Part shown: positions 46,801-54,375 of the stretch, one piece after another
How positions within the stretch are numbered: position 1 is the first letter of the stretch
Layout: every line of letters begins with the position of its first letter
NCBI GenBank assembly: GCA_016714445.1
Contig: JADJNF010000003.1
Location: forward strand, 407,602 to 471,601
Source: Saprospiraceae bacterium
GTDB lineage: Bacteria > Bacteroidota > Bacteroidia > Chitinophagales > Saprospiraceae
Direction of reading: 5' to 3'
Length of the DNA stretch: 64,000 bases
Translations under genes and position numbers: made by a program
Notes under the pieces: model-generated
The model's input: only the letters and a program-made list of their open reading frames with translations
Databases searched by the model: none
Told to the model about the DNA's origin: nothing

Positions 46801-47172
46801 CCATGCGCCATTACCTTCCACCCCTGCACTCTGTGTGATATCTTCAAACTTGAAATTACCTTTATTTAAGTATAGTTTATTTTTGATCATATTGCCTGTA
46901 AAATAGATATCAGGCAATCCGTCATTATTGATATCTCCGATACCTACACCACCTCCATTATAATAGTTTCGATAGGTCAAAATATTAAAACTATCCTGAT
47001 CTTCGACAGTGTTAATAAAAGTAATTCCTGTGTGAGATGAAGTTTGTGAATCGAATGGTGGAATATCAGTTTTTGCTGTAGTTGCTGCATTTTTATCAGG
47101 AGAATTATTACATCCTGACAAAAATACACTTAATGTGACTACAAACAATATCTTGATTATTTTTATTGTCAT
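43828..47172 (-). CDS. VCBS/FG-GAP repeat lipoprotein with ASPIC/UnbV domain, first of tandem
   Basis: Started at the ATG at 47172, because it yields a lipoprotein signal (MTIKIIKILFVVTLSVFLSG with the lipobox Cys next); the ATG at 47199 only adds a nine-residue leader. 1114 residues. The N-terminal half holds VCBS blades (DINNDGLPDIYFTGN, DVNGDGWIDIYVCNS, DLDMDGDLDCYVLNN, DLNNDGWMDIFSTD), then an ASPIC/UnbV domain (~520-605: GTTAKLMQGSQIQTAQSMQS, DSILIVWPDQS), then a second propeller (DVNGDKFQDAILLGA, DFDGDGDLDYLVGAGG, DYNGDGLKDIFIGGR). It is a paralogue of the next gene, clearly from duplication. It follows susD2 after a terminator-like hairpin at 47284-47312. Confidence 0.88.
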   Translation of the reverse strand: MTIKIIKILFVVTLSVFLSGCNNSPDKNAATTAKTDIPPFDSQTSSHTGITFINTVEDQDSFNILTYRNYYNGGGVGIGDINNDGLPDIYFTGNMIKNKLYLNKGNFKFEDITQSAGVEGNGAWSTGVAMSDVNGDGWIDIYVCNSGDVEGKNRANELFINNKNGTFSERAKEYGLADDGYSTHAVFVDLDMDGDLDCYVLNNSYKDPARISFYEKERFKYGLPGGDRIYFNDNGKFIDKTKESGIFSSDIGFGLGASVGDLDNDYLPDIFISNDFWERDYLYYNKGKGVFKEALIDNIPYVSVASMGSDIADLNNDGWMDIFSTDMLPHTNQRLKTSLKFDEFFLGDLKWKYSYYHQYVQNCLFINQKDKTFRELAHFAGVAATDWSWGALLFDINLDGLKDIYVCNGVYHDITDADFTDFIGDMGAIKKVVSEHGRYDFRDFKKYLPHNPQKNFAFINKGNLKFENLADQLNLSQEGYSNGAAYADLDNDGDFDLVINNVNMDASILKNNAVESGKNFIKIKLTGPAKNIKGIGTTAKLMQGSQIQTAQSMQSRGFQSSVDSDIIFGVPDFDKVSDSILIVWPDQSFQIIKGDLLNKTIEVNYKDRKEGLPVNKSSSEKFSIVEVTNSVLTDKFSHIENDYIDYNSERLMPRVHSTEGPKIIVGDVNGDKFQDAILLGASGQSDQLLLYKNGQYTMSKMASFEADKDAEGSTGLLYDFDGDGDLDYLVGAGGNEYQKGFKSFGARYYENDGKGIYTRNFEKFKEIVGQVSCIEMGDYNGDGLKDIFIGGRSIPGNYGLTPRSFVLKNLGKGNFEDVTDAVTGPLGMVTAAKWFDIDKDGKEELIVVGEWMPLMVIKYTSTGFQDVQTIKNSFGWWSSLEMTDLDGDGDMDFVVGNWGTNSKFKATTQKPIKMYVNDFDKNNKAEPLLEWYYQNDTKAYPFASKGDLTSQLPFLKKKVLKYKDFATSQLSDLIDPTLLKNSEIKQVETLESVFLINNNGQLEMQSMPDVCQYAPIFATVSTDVDGDGCKDIVFGGNFFRLKPEIGRQEGLNGGYLKGNCKGTFTYISHIESGLFFSGEIRDLKLINNYIWCARNNDHLQVFKPNSKKNEVIAQ

Positions 47173-47274
47173 CAAATCTATTTGGGTGATAAGGTACATT
47201 TAAACATATTTTATTAAAGCATAAATGTAAGGGAAAAAGTCTAATACAATAAAAAGTTATATGAGGCAAATTTA

Positions 47275-47320
47275 TAAAAAACAAATAGAGGAATTTATGT
47301 AATCCCTCTATTCGTTTTTT
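47275..47320 (-). terminator. Terminator-like hairpin after susD2
   Basis: AATAGAGG (47284-47291) pairs with CCTCTATT (47305-47312). The stem extends through A and T runs on both sides, and on the minus strand it is followed by a TGTTTTTTAT run. It probably stops or dampens transcription from susCD2 into the VCBS genes. The A/T flanks make it nearly bidirectional. Confidence 0.7.
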
Positions 47321-47395
47321 GTTACGGAAAGGCTAACAATTTTTTCAAATATTTAAAACATTACATTTAAAATATCAATTTTAAAAAAATCATTT

Positions 47396-49105
47396 TTAAT
47401 AGCCGGAATTTTGTTTGAGATTACCACCTGATCTTGCTATCTCGGAATCAGGTATAGGAAATGCAACGTGTTTATCTTCTACAGGAGAAGCATTAGACAT
47501 AACAGAGACCACACCTTTTTCTCTTGCAATATAGGCATTGAGGACTTCTTTCATATTGCCCCATCTTTGCAAATCAAATATTCTATGACCTTCTAAAGCC
47601 AACTCCAACTTACGCTCTAATCTTACTGCATCACGGGCAGCATCTTTGTTAGACCAAGCAGTAGTGTATTCTCCTACTTTATACACAGCCTGTGTGATTG
47701 CAGGGTCGCTTATGCTGGTAGAAATTGTACTGGAACCAACAGGAGCCTGAGCACAATTTCCTGCTCTTTTTCTGATGGCATTAACATATTCTCTGGCTTT
47801 CTCTAAAGAACCAACTTCTACCTCACACTCAGCAGCCATCAATAGCAAATCAGAGTATCTCATTAACTCAACATTTAATGCTGTCAACTGAGCACCTGAC
47901 CATGAACCGTCTAAGTTAGCATCACCTTTTGCATTGATATTTTTCTTGGGGGAATACCATCCTGCATAACCTTGACCACGTATCCAAGTATCAGAGTGTG
48001 GTCCCCAATTAAGGTAATTGATCCCTGTTCTGCCCATAGTCCAGTCGATCCTTGGATCTAGTGGTGTACTTGATCCAACGGGAATTCTCGCTAATACAGT
48101 ACTGCCGGTAACCAGGACAGGTAAACCATTGTCATCCACCTTATATGAGAATGCCAGATCGTGTGATGGGTTTTTAAATCCACAACATCCCCAGTTGCTG
48201 TCTCCATGTGGTTGAGCTAATCGCTCTCCAAAATTACTATTGTCCCCATCTGCGGCACCATCATTGACAGAAGTTTGTACTGCTAATATAGATTCAGCAT
48301 TATTGTCACCTGCTACACTGAAATTGTCATAAAAACAGTCCACCAAACTGAATCTTCCACTACCGATCACAGTATTGAATGCAGCAAGGGCTCCAGTATA
48401 ATCTTTAGCATACAGTTTAGCTTTACCTAAATAGGCAGTTGCCACTATTTTGTCAGTCCTACCTATTTGAGCTCTTGTATCAGGCAGCAGACTTATAGCT
48501 TTGTCTAAATCTGCTATAATTAATGGTAAAACAGGCTGATCATTAGGCTTCTTAAAATCGGTATCATTCTCTAAATAATAAGGAATGTTTTTCCAAACCT
48601 TATATGCTTCAAAATGGAAAAATGCCCTAAGAAATAATCCCTCACCAACTTTTTGGTCGGCAAAAACTTTATCAGCGGCATTGGTCTCACCAAATGTAGT
48701 TGCGGTCCGGATTGCTGCGTTTGCTCTGGCTATTCCTTCATAAGTGGCCGCAAACTTTGAGCGCAAATTCGGGTTTCCTGGTCCCCATTGATATAATTGG
48801 AATTGAAGTGTTTCATCACCGTCACCAGGTTCTGATCCTTTATAGTGCTCATCTGATGCCACATTAAATACCCAGTTGGAAGGAGCGGTGCCCCATGCTT
48901 GTTCATTCCAGTTTCCTGTCCAACCAATCAATGATTTGTAGGCAGAAATAACGGTAGCATCTACGCCTGCTTTACTTGTGGACAGAACAGCACCATCCAG
49001 CGCTCCCTGAGGAGGCGTATTTAAAAAATCATCACTGCATGCTAAAAAAGTGAGTGACCCTGCGATTATTAAAGAGAATATAAATAAATAATTTTTATTT
49101 TTCAT
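47396..49105 (-). CDS. SusD/RagB-family glycan-binding lipoprotein (second pair)
   Basis: A 569-residue lipoprotein (MKNKNYLFIFSLIIAGSLTFLAC; lipobox FLAC). SusD features are NTPPQGALDGAVLSTSKAGV, GEGLFLRAFFHFEAYKVWKN, DLDKAISLLPD, TAYLGKAKLYAKDYTGALAA, RYSDLLLMAAECEVEVGS, RLERKLELALEGHRIFDLQRW and the IPDSEIARSGGNLKQNSGY end. This is the typical HRIFDLQRWG subgroup of SusD, more distant from susD1 than a recent duplicate would be, so the two pairs probably prefer different ligands or side-chain patterns. It is 29 bp downstream of susC2. Confidence 0.96.
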   Translation of the reverse strand: MKNKNYLFIFSLIIAGSLTFLACSDDFLNTPPQGALDGAVLSTSKAGVDATVISAYKSLIGWTGNWNEQAWGTAPSNWVFNVASDEHYKGSEPGDGDETLQFQLYQWGPGNPNLRSKFAATYEGIARANAAIRTATTFGETNAADKVFADQKVGEGLFLRAFFHFEAYKVWKNIPYYLENDTDFKKPNDQPVLPLIIADLDKAISLLPDTRAQIGRTDKIVATAYLGKAKLYAKDYTGALAAFNTVIGSGRFSLVDCFYDNFSVAGDNNAESILAVQTSVNDGAADGDNSNFGERLAQPHGDSNWGCCGFKNPSHDLAFSYKVDDNGLPVLVTGSTVLARIPVGSSTPLDPRIDWTMGRTGINYLNWGPHSDTWIRGQGYAGWYSPKKNINAKGDANLDGSWSGAQLTALNVELMRYSDLLLMAAECEVEVGSLEKAREYVNAIRKRAGNCAQAPVGSSTISTSISDPAITQAVYKVGEYTTAWSNKDAARDAVRLERKLELALEGHRIFDLQRWGNMKEVLNAYIAREKGVVSVMSNASPVEDKHVAFPIPDSEIARSGGNLKQNSGY

Positions 49106-49134
49106 TTTAAAATTTTTTAGTGTGGTTAAAAATA

Positions 49135-52100
49135 TTAGAAACCTAAATTGATACCAAAGGTAATAATTTTGTTTGACGGATAATTACCATTGTCATAACC
49201 AGTCCTTAAATCATTAACATTACCTGCATTTCCTATGTTGGCATTGGATACGGCTGGATCAACACCTGAATAATTGGTAAGAGTAAGCAAATTCTGACCT
49301 TGCAGATATGCTCTAAAAGAACCAATACCTAATTTAGATAACGTAGATGCAGGGAATTTGTAACCTATTACTAAGTTGCCCAATCTGGTATATGAACCAT
49401 CTTCGATAAAGAATGTAGATGAATTTCTAGATCCGGCATCCAAGGCATTCAATTTAGGATTTGAACCAGTTCCTTGCACACTCACAACATCTATACCCAC
49501 ATTAGAGTTGAAATTTTGGAAGTATGATTGGATTTTAGTTGCATTATATATCTCATTGCCATAAACGCCAAGTACAAATGCCTGCACATCAAAGTTTTTG
49601 TAATTAACACCAAGATTCAATCCTAATGTCAAACTAGGATGCGGCGATCCAATGATTGTTGCGTCATCATCAGTAATAACCCCATCACCATCTGTATCTC
49701 TGAATTTAAGACCGCCTATGGCAGAACTTGCCGGCTGTCCTACAAGATCTGCTTCGTTTTGTATCAAACCTACCACTTCATAACCTCTGAATGCAGACAA
49801 TGGGTATCCAATTTTATTTACAAAAGTTGCATTACCTTGTGGTAACCTTTCTGTCAGGTTATCATTGGAATAAAACTCTTCTACATCATCAGCAATATTG
49901 GTGATTTCATTTTTGTAATGTGAAGCATTTAGCGTGATATTCAGACCTAAATCCTTAGTAATATTTTTAGAATATGTGATACCAAGATCTAACCCGGTAT
50001 TTTTCATACCCCCTACATTTTTAAATGGCGAACTAGCAACACCTGCTGTCAAAGGTAATGGTGGATTGTATAATAAGTCAGAAGTATTTCTTTGATATAC
50101 ATCCAAAACCACTGTTAAAGCATTGTCGAGTAATCCGATATCAAGTCCTACATTGGTTGTCTTGGAAGTTTCCCATTTAATAAGTGAATTACCATAAGCA
50201 GTAAGCGCATATCCAGTTACAGGGCTAGTGTTTGTACCGGATATGTCATAAAATGTACCACCAACACTACCACCAAAATTATCCACAAATCGATAGTTGT
50301 CGATATTTTGATTTCCTAATTCACCATACGAACCTCTTAACTTAAGGTCAGAAAGCCAAGCCACTTCAGGTAAAAATTTAGAAACCCTAACAGCCGCAGA
50401 AACAGCAGGGAATACACCATATCTTACATCACTCAAAAATTTAGATGAACCGTCTCTTCTCATTGTGGCGCTTAAGAAATAAGTATCATCATAAGAGTAA
50501 TCCACTTTCCCGAAAACAGAAGCTAACCTACTTTCTCCACCTCCTGACCCTACAGCACGTGATGCAGGTACTCCAAATGCCGTATTAATATACCAGGCAT
50601 TGACATCTGTTGTAAAGTAATTGGCAAGAGATCCAAAGACATTTCTAAAATTGTTTTTGATGGCTTCTTGTCCTACTAGTATGCCGATATCATGTTTATT
50701 ACCAATACTTGTATTATATGCCAATGTGTTAGTCCAGGTCCAACCCACGTTAGTATTCCAGTCTTCTCTGAAACTATTGGCTGTTTTATCACCTTCATTA
50801 CGATATGGGTTAGGGAAAGTAAATCTTCTGGATTGTCCAAAACCAATATCTGTTCCAAAATTTGTTCTCGCTGTCAAACCTTTTAAGATGTCAACTTCAG
50901 CATACACATTTCCGAAAAGACGGTTATTAACATTTGTATTATCCTTGTTTTGCTCAAGCTGTGCCACAGGATTGTTGTTATTACTCAGTCCAAGGGAAAT
51001 GTTAGATCCCGGGTTACCTTTGATGTCTCTGACTGAGACCAATGGGTTAGCTTTCAGGAGTGATCCCAATACACCTTGTTCGTTGTTTTGACCACCTGTA
51101 GTCCCTACTCCGACACCACCTGATCTTACAAAAACTAAATTTTGACCTGCTCTGATTTTACTGGTAATTTTATAAGAAGAGTTTGCTCTCAATGAACCTC
51201 TATTAAAATAAGTGTGGTTCAATACTCCCTCCTGATTAAAATATCCTCCGGAAATAAGGAAAGTTGCATTTTCACCACCACCTGAGATCGTCAGGTTGTG
51301 ATTGGTGATCATTGCGCTTCTCGACATCTCTTCCCACCAATTAGTACCTTGTTGGTTGATAAGGGTGATAGGGTTATTGATAGGGTCATAATCAGCTTCA
51401 TTGATCGTATTGGAATATCCACCATTTTGAGAAGGCGTGATATACTTTGGAACTTCCCCTCTTGCATATGGAGGTAAACTTTGAGCGTCATTCGCAAAAC
51501 GAAGTTTCATGGCATCAACAAAGGTTTTTGAATCGGTATTTAATACTTTATCAAAACCTTTGACAGGATTTGCCACAGACAATGAGCCATCATAACTCAT
51601 TTTTACTTTTCCAGCCTTTCCTTTTTTGGTCGTAATTACGATAACTCCATTGGAAGCTCTGGATCCATAAATTGATGCACTGGAAGCATCTTTCAATACC
51701 TGCATAGATTCAATATCCGCAGGGTTGATGGATGTTTGGAAACGATCTGTTGTCGGTACACCATCTATGATGTAAAGAGGGTCGTTAGACTGAAATGATG
51801 AGATACCACGAATCCGTACATTAGTTGCATCGCCTGGCGCACCCGAAGAACTAACTGTTACACCTGTGGCCCTACCTGAGAGCTGCTGTGTAAATGAACT
51901 GGATTGAATTCCAGCCATTTCTTTAGTAGAAATTACAGAGACTGCTCCTGAAATGTTCCTTTTTCTAAGGACCTGATAACCAGTTACTACCACTTCTTCA
52001 AGGATTGCCTGATCTACTTCCATTTTGACATCAAATTTGCCGCCTTGTCCAATGGGCAGTTCTACAGTTTGATATCCTGTAAAGGAAATTACCAGCGTAG

Positions 52101-52332
52101 CACCAGAAGATACCTTGATAGAATAATTACCATCAATATCGGTAATTGTACCATTGGTGTCATTACCTTTTTCTAAGATAGTGGCACCTGGTAACCCGAT
52201 TCCATTTTCATCCGATACCGAACCGGAAACGTTTACCTGAGCATTTAAACCTATCACCAAAAGAGATAAAAAACACGTCAGAAACCAATTGTTTACTTTT
52301 TTAAGTAAAAATTCAGTAAAATGTCTTTTCAT
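49135..52332 (-). CDS. SusC/RagA-family TonB-dependent glycan importer (second pair)
   Basis: 1065 residues from ATG 52332. Signal region MKRHFTEFLLKKVNNWFLTC continuing to VIGLNAQ; carboxypeptidase-regulatory-like domain (~33-110, SGSVSDENGIGLPGATILEK, TDIDGNYSIKV), plug (~115-225, LEEVVVTGYQVLRKRNISGA, VRIRGISSFQSNDPLYIIDG, SMQVLKDASSASIYGSRAS), then a barrel ending IITFGINLGF. It forms the transport pore with the downstream SusD. Its 5' region is unusual: the only strong promoter-like site (53064-53103) is ~730 bp upstream, with a terminator-like hairpin in between (52608-52641). Confidence 0.96.
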   Translation of the reverse strand: MKRHFTEFLLKKVNNWFLTCFLSLLVIGLNAQVNVSGSVSDENGIGLPGATILEKGNDTNGTITDIDGNYSIKVSSGATLVISFTGYQTVELPIGQGGKFDVKMEVDQAILEEVVVTGYQVLRKRNISGAVSVISTKEMAGIQSSSFTQQLSGRATGVTVSSSGAPGDATNVRIRGISSFQSNDPLYIIDGVPTTDRFQTSINPADIESMQVLKDASSASIYGSRASNGVIVITTKKGKAGKVKMSYDGSLSVANPVKGFDKVLNTDSKTFVDAMKLRFANDAQSLPPYARGEVPKYITPSQNGGYSNTINEADYDPINNPITLINQQGTNWWEEMSRSAMITNHNLTISGGGENATFLISGGYFNQEGVLNHTYFNRGSLRANSSYKITSKIRAGQNLVFVRSGGVGVGTTGGQNNEQGVLGSLLKANPLVSVRDIKGNPGSNISLGLSNNNNPVAQLEQNKDNTNVNNRLFGNVYAEVDILKGLTARTNFGTDIGFGQSRRFTFPNPYRNEGDKTANSFREDWNTNVGWTWTNTLAYNTSIGNKHDIGILVGQEAIKNNFRNVFGSLANYFTTDVNAWYINTAFGVPASRAVGSGGGESRLASVFGKVDYSYDDTYFLSATMRRDGSSKFLSDVRYGVFPAVSAAVRVSKFLPEVAWLSDLKLRGSYGELGNQNIDNYRFVDNFGGSVGGTFYDISGTNTSPVTGYALTAYGNSLIKWETSKTTNVGLDIGLLDNALTVVLDVYQRNTSDLLYNPPLPLTAGVASSPFKNVGGMKNTGLDLGITYSKNITKDLGLNITLNASHYKNEITNIADDVEEFYSNDNLTERLPQGNATFVNKIGYPLSAFRGYEVVGLIQNEADLVGQPASSAIGGLKFRDTDGDGVITDDDATIIGSPHPSLTLGLNLGVNYKNFDVQAFVLGVYGNEIYNATKIQSYFQNFNSNVGIDVVSVQGTGSNPKLNALDAGSRNSSTFFIEDGSYTRLGNLVIGYKFPASTLSKLGIGSFRAYLQGQNLLTLTNYSGVDPAVSNANIGNAGNVNDLRTGYDNGNYPSNKIITFGINLGF

Positions 52333-52607
52333 GTGAAAATATTTAATGATTAAAAAAAAGTTGTTAATAAATAATTGTTTAAAGTTTTGAATTGTATAAG
52401 TATCTATAAAATTAATCAGCTGGAAAAAGAAAATCTGCCTCGAATTTCATTGGCTTTTTCATGGAATTAATGTTTATAGTGTCAAAAAATATGGAAAAAG
52501 TTTTGAGTGAATCGGAATTTAGGATATTTTTTTTGCAAGAATGAATTTTATTTGTAAGAAAATGAAAGCCTAAATAATCATGAGAATTGTAGCTATAAAT
52601 AAATAAA

Positions 52608-52641
52608 GAAAAAGGAGTTACATAAATCAAACTCCTTTTTC
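52608..52641 (-). terminator. Terminator-like hairpin in the susC2 leader
   Basis: Perfect 12-bp arms GAAAAAGGAGTT (52608-52619) and AACTCCTTTTTC (52630-52641) with a 10-base loop, followed on the minus strand by a T-rich run (CTTTATTTATTTAT). It would end transcripts from the 53064 promoter ~280 bp before susC2 unless anti-terminated. The rest of 52333-53063 shows no supported gene; short AT-driven open frames there (52412-52738, 52738-52992) have no family resemblance. Confidence 0.65.
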
Positions 52642-53063
52642 TAACACATAACCAAACGTTAATAAAATTAATAAGCCACATATTACTATTAACTAATATT
52701 GATTCTATTTTTCCTGAATTTTTATCCTGCATTGTCATTAACTTAAAATATCTGAATATTGGTCATTAACATTCACATATTTATTTGACCTAAATATTTT
52801 ATAAATTATTACTTTTTCAATACTTATAAAGAGATTCAGAATGATAAACAAAGTTTTTTTATTCGTATTAAATTCAATTCTTAACAAAAAAGTGAATTCC
52901 AGCAATTTCTTTTTTACATAATTACCAAAACATGGATATTCAAGAAAATGTGGCATTAAGACTTGATTTAAAAATTTAAAATTTAATATCAATCAATATC
53001 TACTTGCCAAAATAATAATTATGTGCAACTACTTTAATAAGCTAGATAACATTGATCTCATGA

Positions 53064-53103
53064 CAAAACTACAAAACATTTTAATACATGCAATCAGTTG
53101 CAT
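53064..53103 (-). promoter_or_regulatory. Second copy of operator-covered promoter, facing susC2
   Basis: On the minus strand a TAGTTTTG box (53064-53071) and a TTG (53091-53093) are 19 bp apart. The TTG lies within ATGCAATCAGTTGCAT (53088-53103), identical to the 34347-34362 site. Flanking text is also similar for ~100 bp (GACAAA.CTACAAAA on one side, TTTTAAATAATTAT on the other), so the whole promoter region appears duplicated. It lies 235 bp upstream of lacI on the other strand, so LacI could also control its own operon from here. Confidence 0.75.
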
Positions 53104-53248
53104 AAATAATTTTAAATAATTATTTTTGTAATGTATTATGTTTATAATATCAATTATATATAAGTTATGGTATATTATATTTATAATTTATTGAAATTCA
53201 ATTTAATGTGTGAATTGTGTTCATTTGTGTAATTAACTCCAATATATA

Positions 53249-53280
53249 TTTGGCTATTTTAATAGTTTAAAGTATATTTG
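53249..53280 (+). promoter_or_regulatory. Predicted lacI-operon promoter
   Basis: TTTG (53249-53252) and TATATTTG (53273-53280) are 20 bp apart and match the Bacteroidota -33/-7 pattern. Expected transcription start is about 50 bases before the lacI ATG at 53338. A half-site ATTGCAT lies just before the ATG. An alternative TATATTTG at 53245-53252 is less well placed. Confidence 0.55.
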
Positions 53281-53337
53281 TGAAACTTTAATTTTCTTAA
53301 CAGCATTGTATTAAATATTTGTATTAGATTGCATAAA

Positions 53338-54372
53338 ATGAATAATAAAAAAGATATTACTATCTACGACATTGCAAAAAAAATGGACATCTCCTCTGCA
53401 ACGGTAAGCAGAGCTCTTAATAATAATACTGCCATTAGTGCTGAAACCAGAAAAAAAATTCACGAGACTGCCAAAGAACTAGGATACAGACATAATAGTT
53501 TTGCAAAAAACCTCAGAAATCAAAAGTCAAATACTATAGGCGTACTTATTCATGAGTTGGTTTCTTCTTTTACGACTTCAGTACTAGGTGGTATAGAAAA
53601 AGTAACTACAGAAGCAGGATATGATCTAATCATTGCCCACTCTTCTGAAAAGATGTCTAAAGAGATTAAAAATGCCAATAATCTTTTTCACAAAAGAGTG
53701 GATGGTGTGATTGCGTCACTTGCTTTTGACACAGATGATTTGAGTCATTTCGAACCATTCAATAGTAAAAATATTCCGTTAGTCTTTTTTGATAGGGTAG
53801 AAGAGAATATCGAAAATACAAAGGTGGTAATCGACAACTATAAATGCGGCTATGTAGCTACAAAACATTTGATAGATCAAGGATGTAAAAGAATCGCCAT
53901 TGTCACAGGCACGCAACAAAGAAACGTTTATAACCAACGATTTAAAGGCTATCGCGACGCACTTTTTGACAAAGGCATGGAAATCAGGGATAATTATGTG
54001 ATCATTGATGAGCTAAGTGCCAAATCAGGTGCTGAAGTGGCAAACGTGATACGCAAACTAAAACCAATGCCTGATGCAGTATTTGTAACTAATGACCTGA
54101 CGGCCGTATTTTTTATCAAAGAATTAAAAAAACATGGTATCAAAATACCAGAAGATATTGCCGTTGTAGGTTTTAACAATGATGCCATTAGTAAGATCAT
54201 TGAACCCGAACTTACCACCATAGAATACCCTGGTTTTTTGATGGGTGAGGTGGCAGCGACACAACTTATCAGCCATTTACAAGGTAAATCAGATGTTAAA
54301 CAGCTTTCCACAATTATAATAAACTCTGAACTCATCATTCGGGAATCATCTCTTAAATCCGGAAAGAAATAA
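53338..54372 (+). CDS. LacI-family transcriptional regulator
   Basis: A 344-residue protein started at ATG 53338 (a TTG three codons upstream is rejected). The N-terminal LacI HTH is clear: TIYDIAKKMDISSATVSRAL, followed by hinge-region NNTAISAETRKKIHETAKEL and GYRHNSFAKNLRNQKSNTIG. The rest is a periplasmic-binding-protein-like effector domain (GVLIHELVSSF, VDGVIASLAFD, PLVFFDRVEE, RIAIVTGTQQRNVYNQRFKG, PDAVFVTNDLTAVFFI, VAVVGFNNDAI, TTIEYPGFLMGEVAATQLI). It is first in the GH67-GH10-GPH-GH43-SDR operon (3-base gap to GH67) and is the best candidate to bind the repeated TGCAA-N4-TTGCA sites. The inducer is probably a xylose-, xylobiose- or aldouronate-type sugar. Confidence 0.95.
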   Translation: MNNKKDITIYDIAKKMDISSATVSRALNNNTAISAETRKKIHETAKELGYRHNSFAKNLRNQKSNTIGVLIHELVSSFTTSVLGGIEKVTTEAGYDLIIAHSSEKMSKEIKNANNLFHKRVDGVIASLAFDTDDLSHFEPFNSKNIPLVFFDRVEENIENTKVVIDNYKCGYVATKHLIDQGCKRIAIVTGTQQRNVYNQRFKGYRDALFDKGMEIRDNYVIIDELSAKSGAEVANVIRKLKPMPDAVFVTNDLTAVFFIKELKKHGIKIPEDIAVVGFNNDAISKIIEPELTTIEYPGFLMGEVAATQLISHLQGKSDVKQLSTIIINSELIIRESSLKSGKK

Positions 54373-54375
54373 TTA

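Noticed and set aside
52412..52992. Two abutting minus-strand open frames (108 and 84 codons) in the susC2 leader
   Set aside because: AT-rich, low-complexity translations rich in I, F, K, N, no family resemblance, and they span the terminator-like hairpin.
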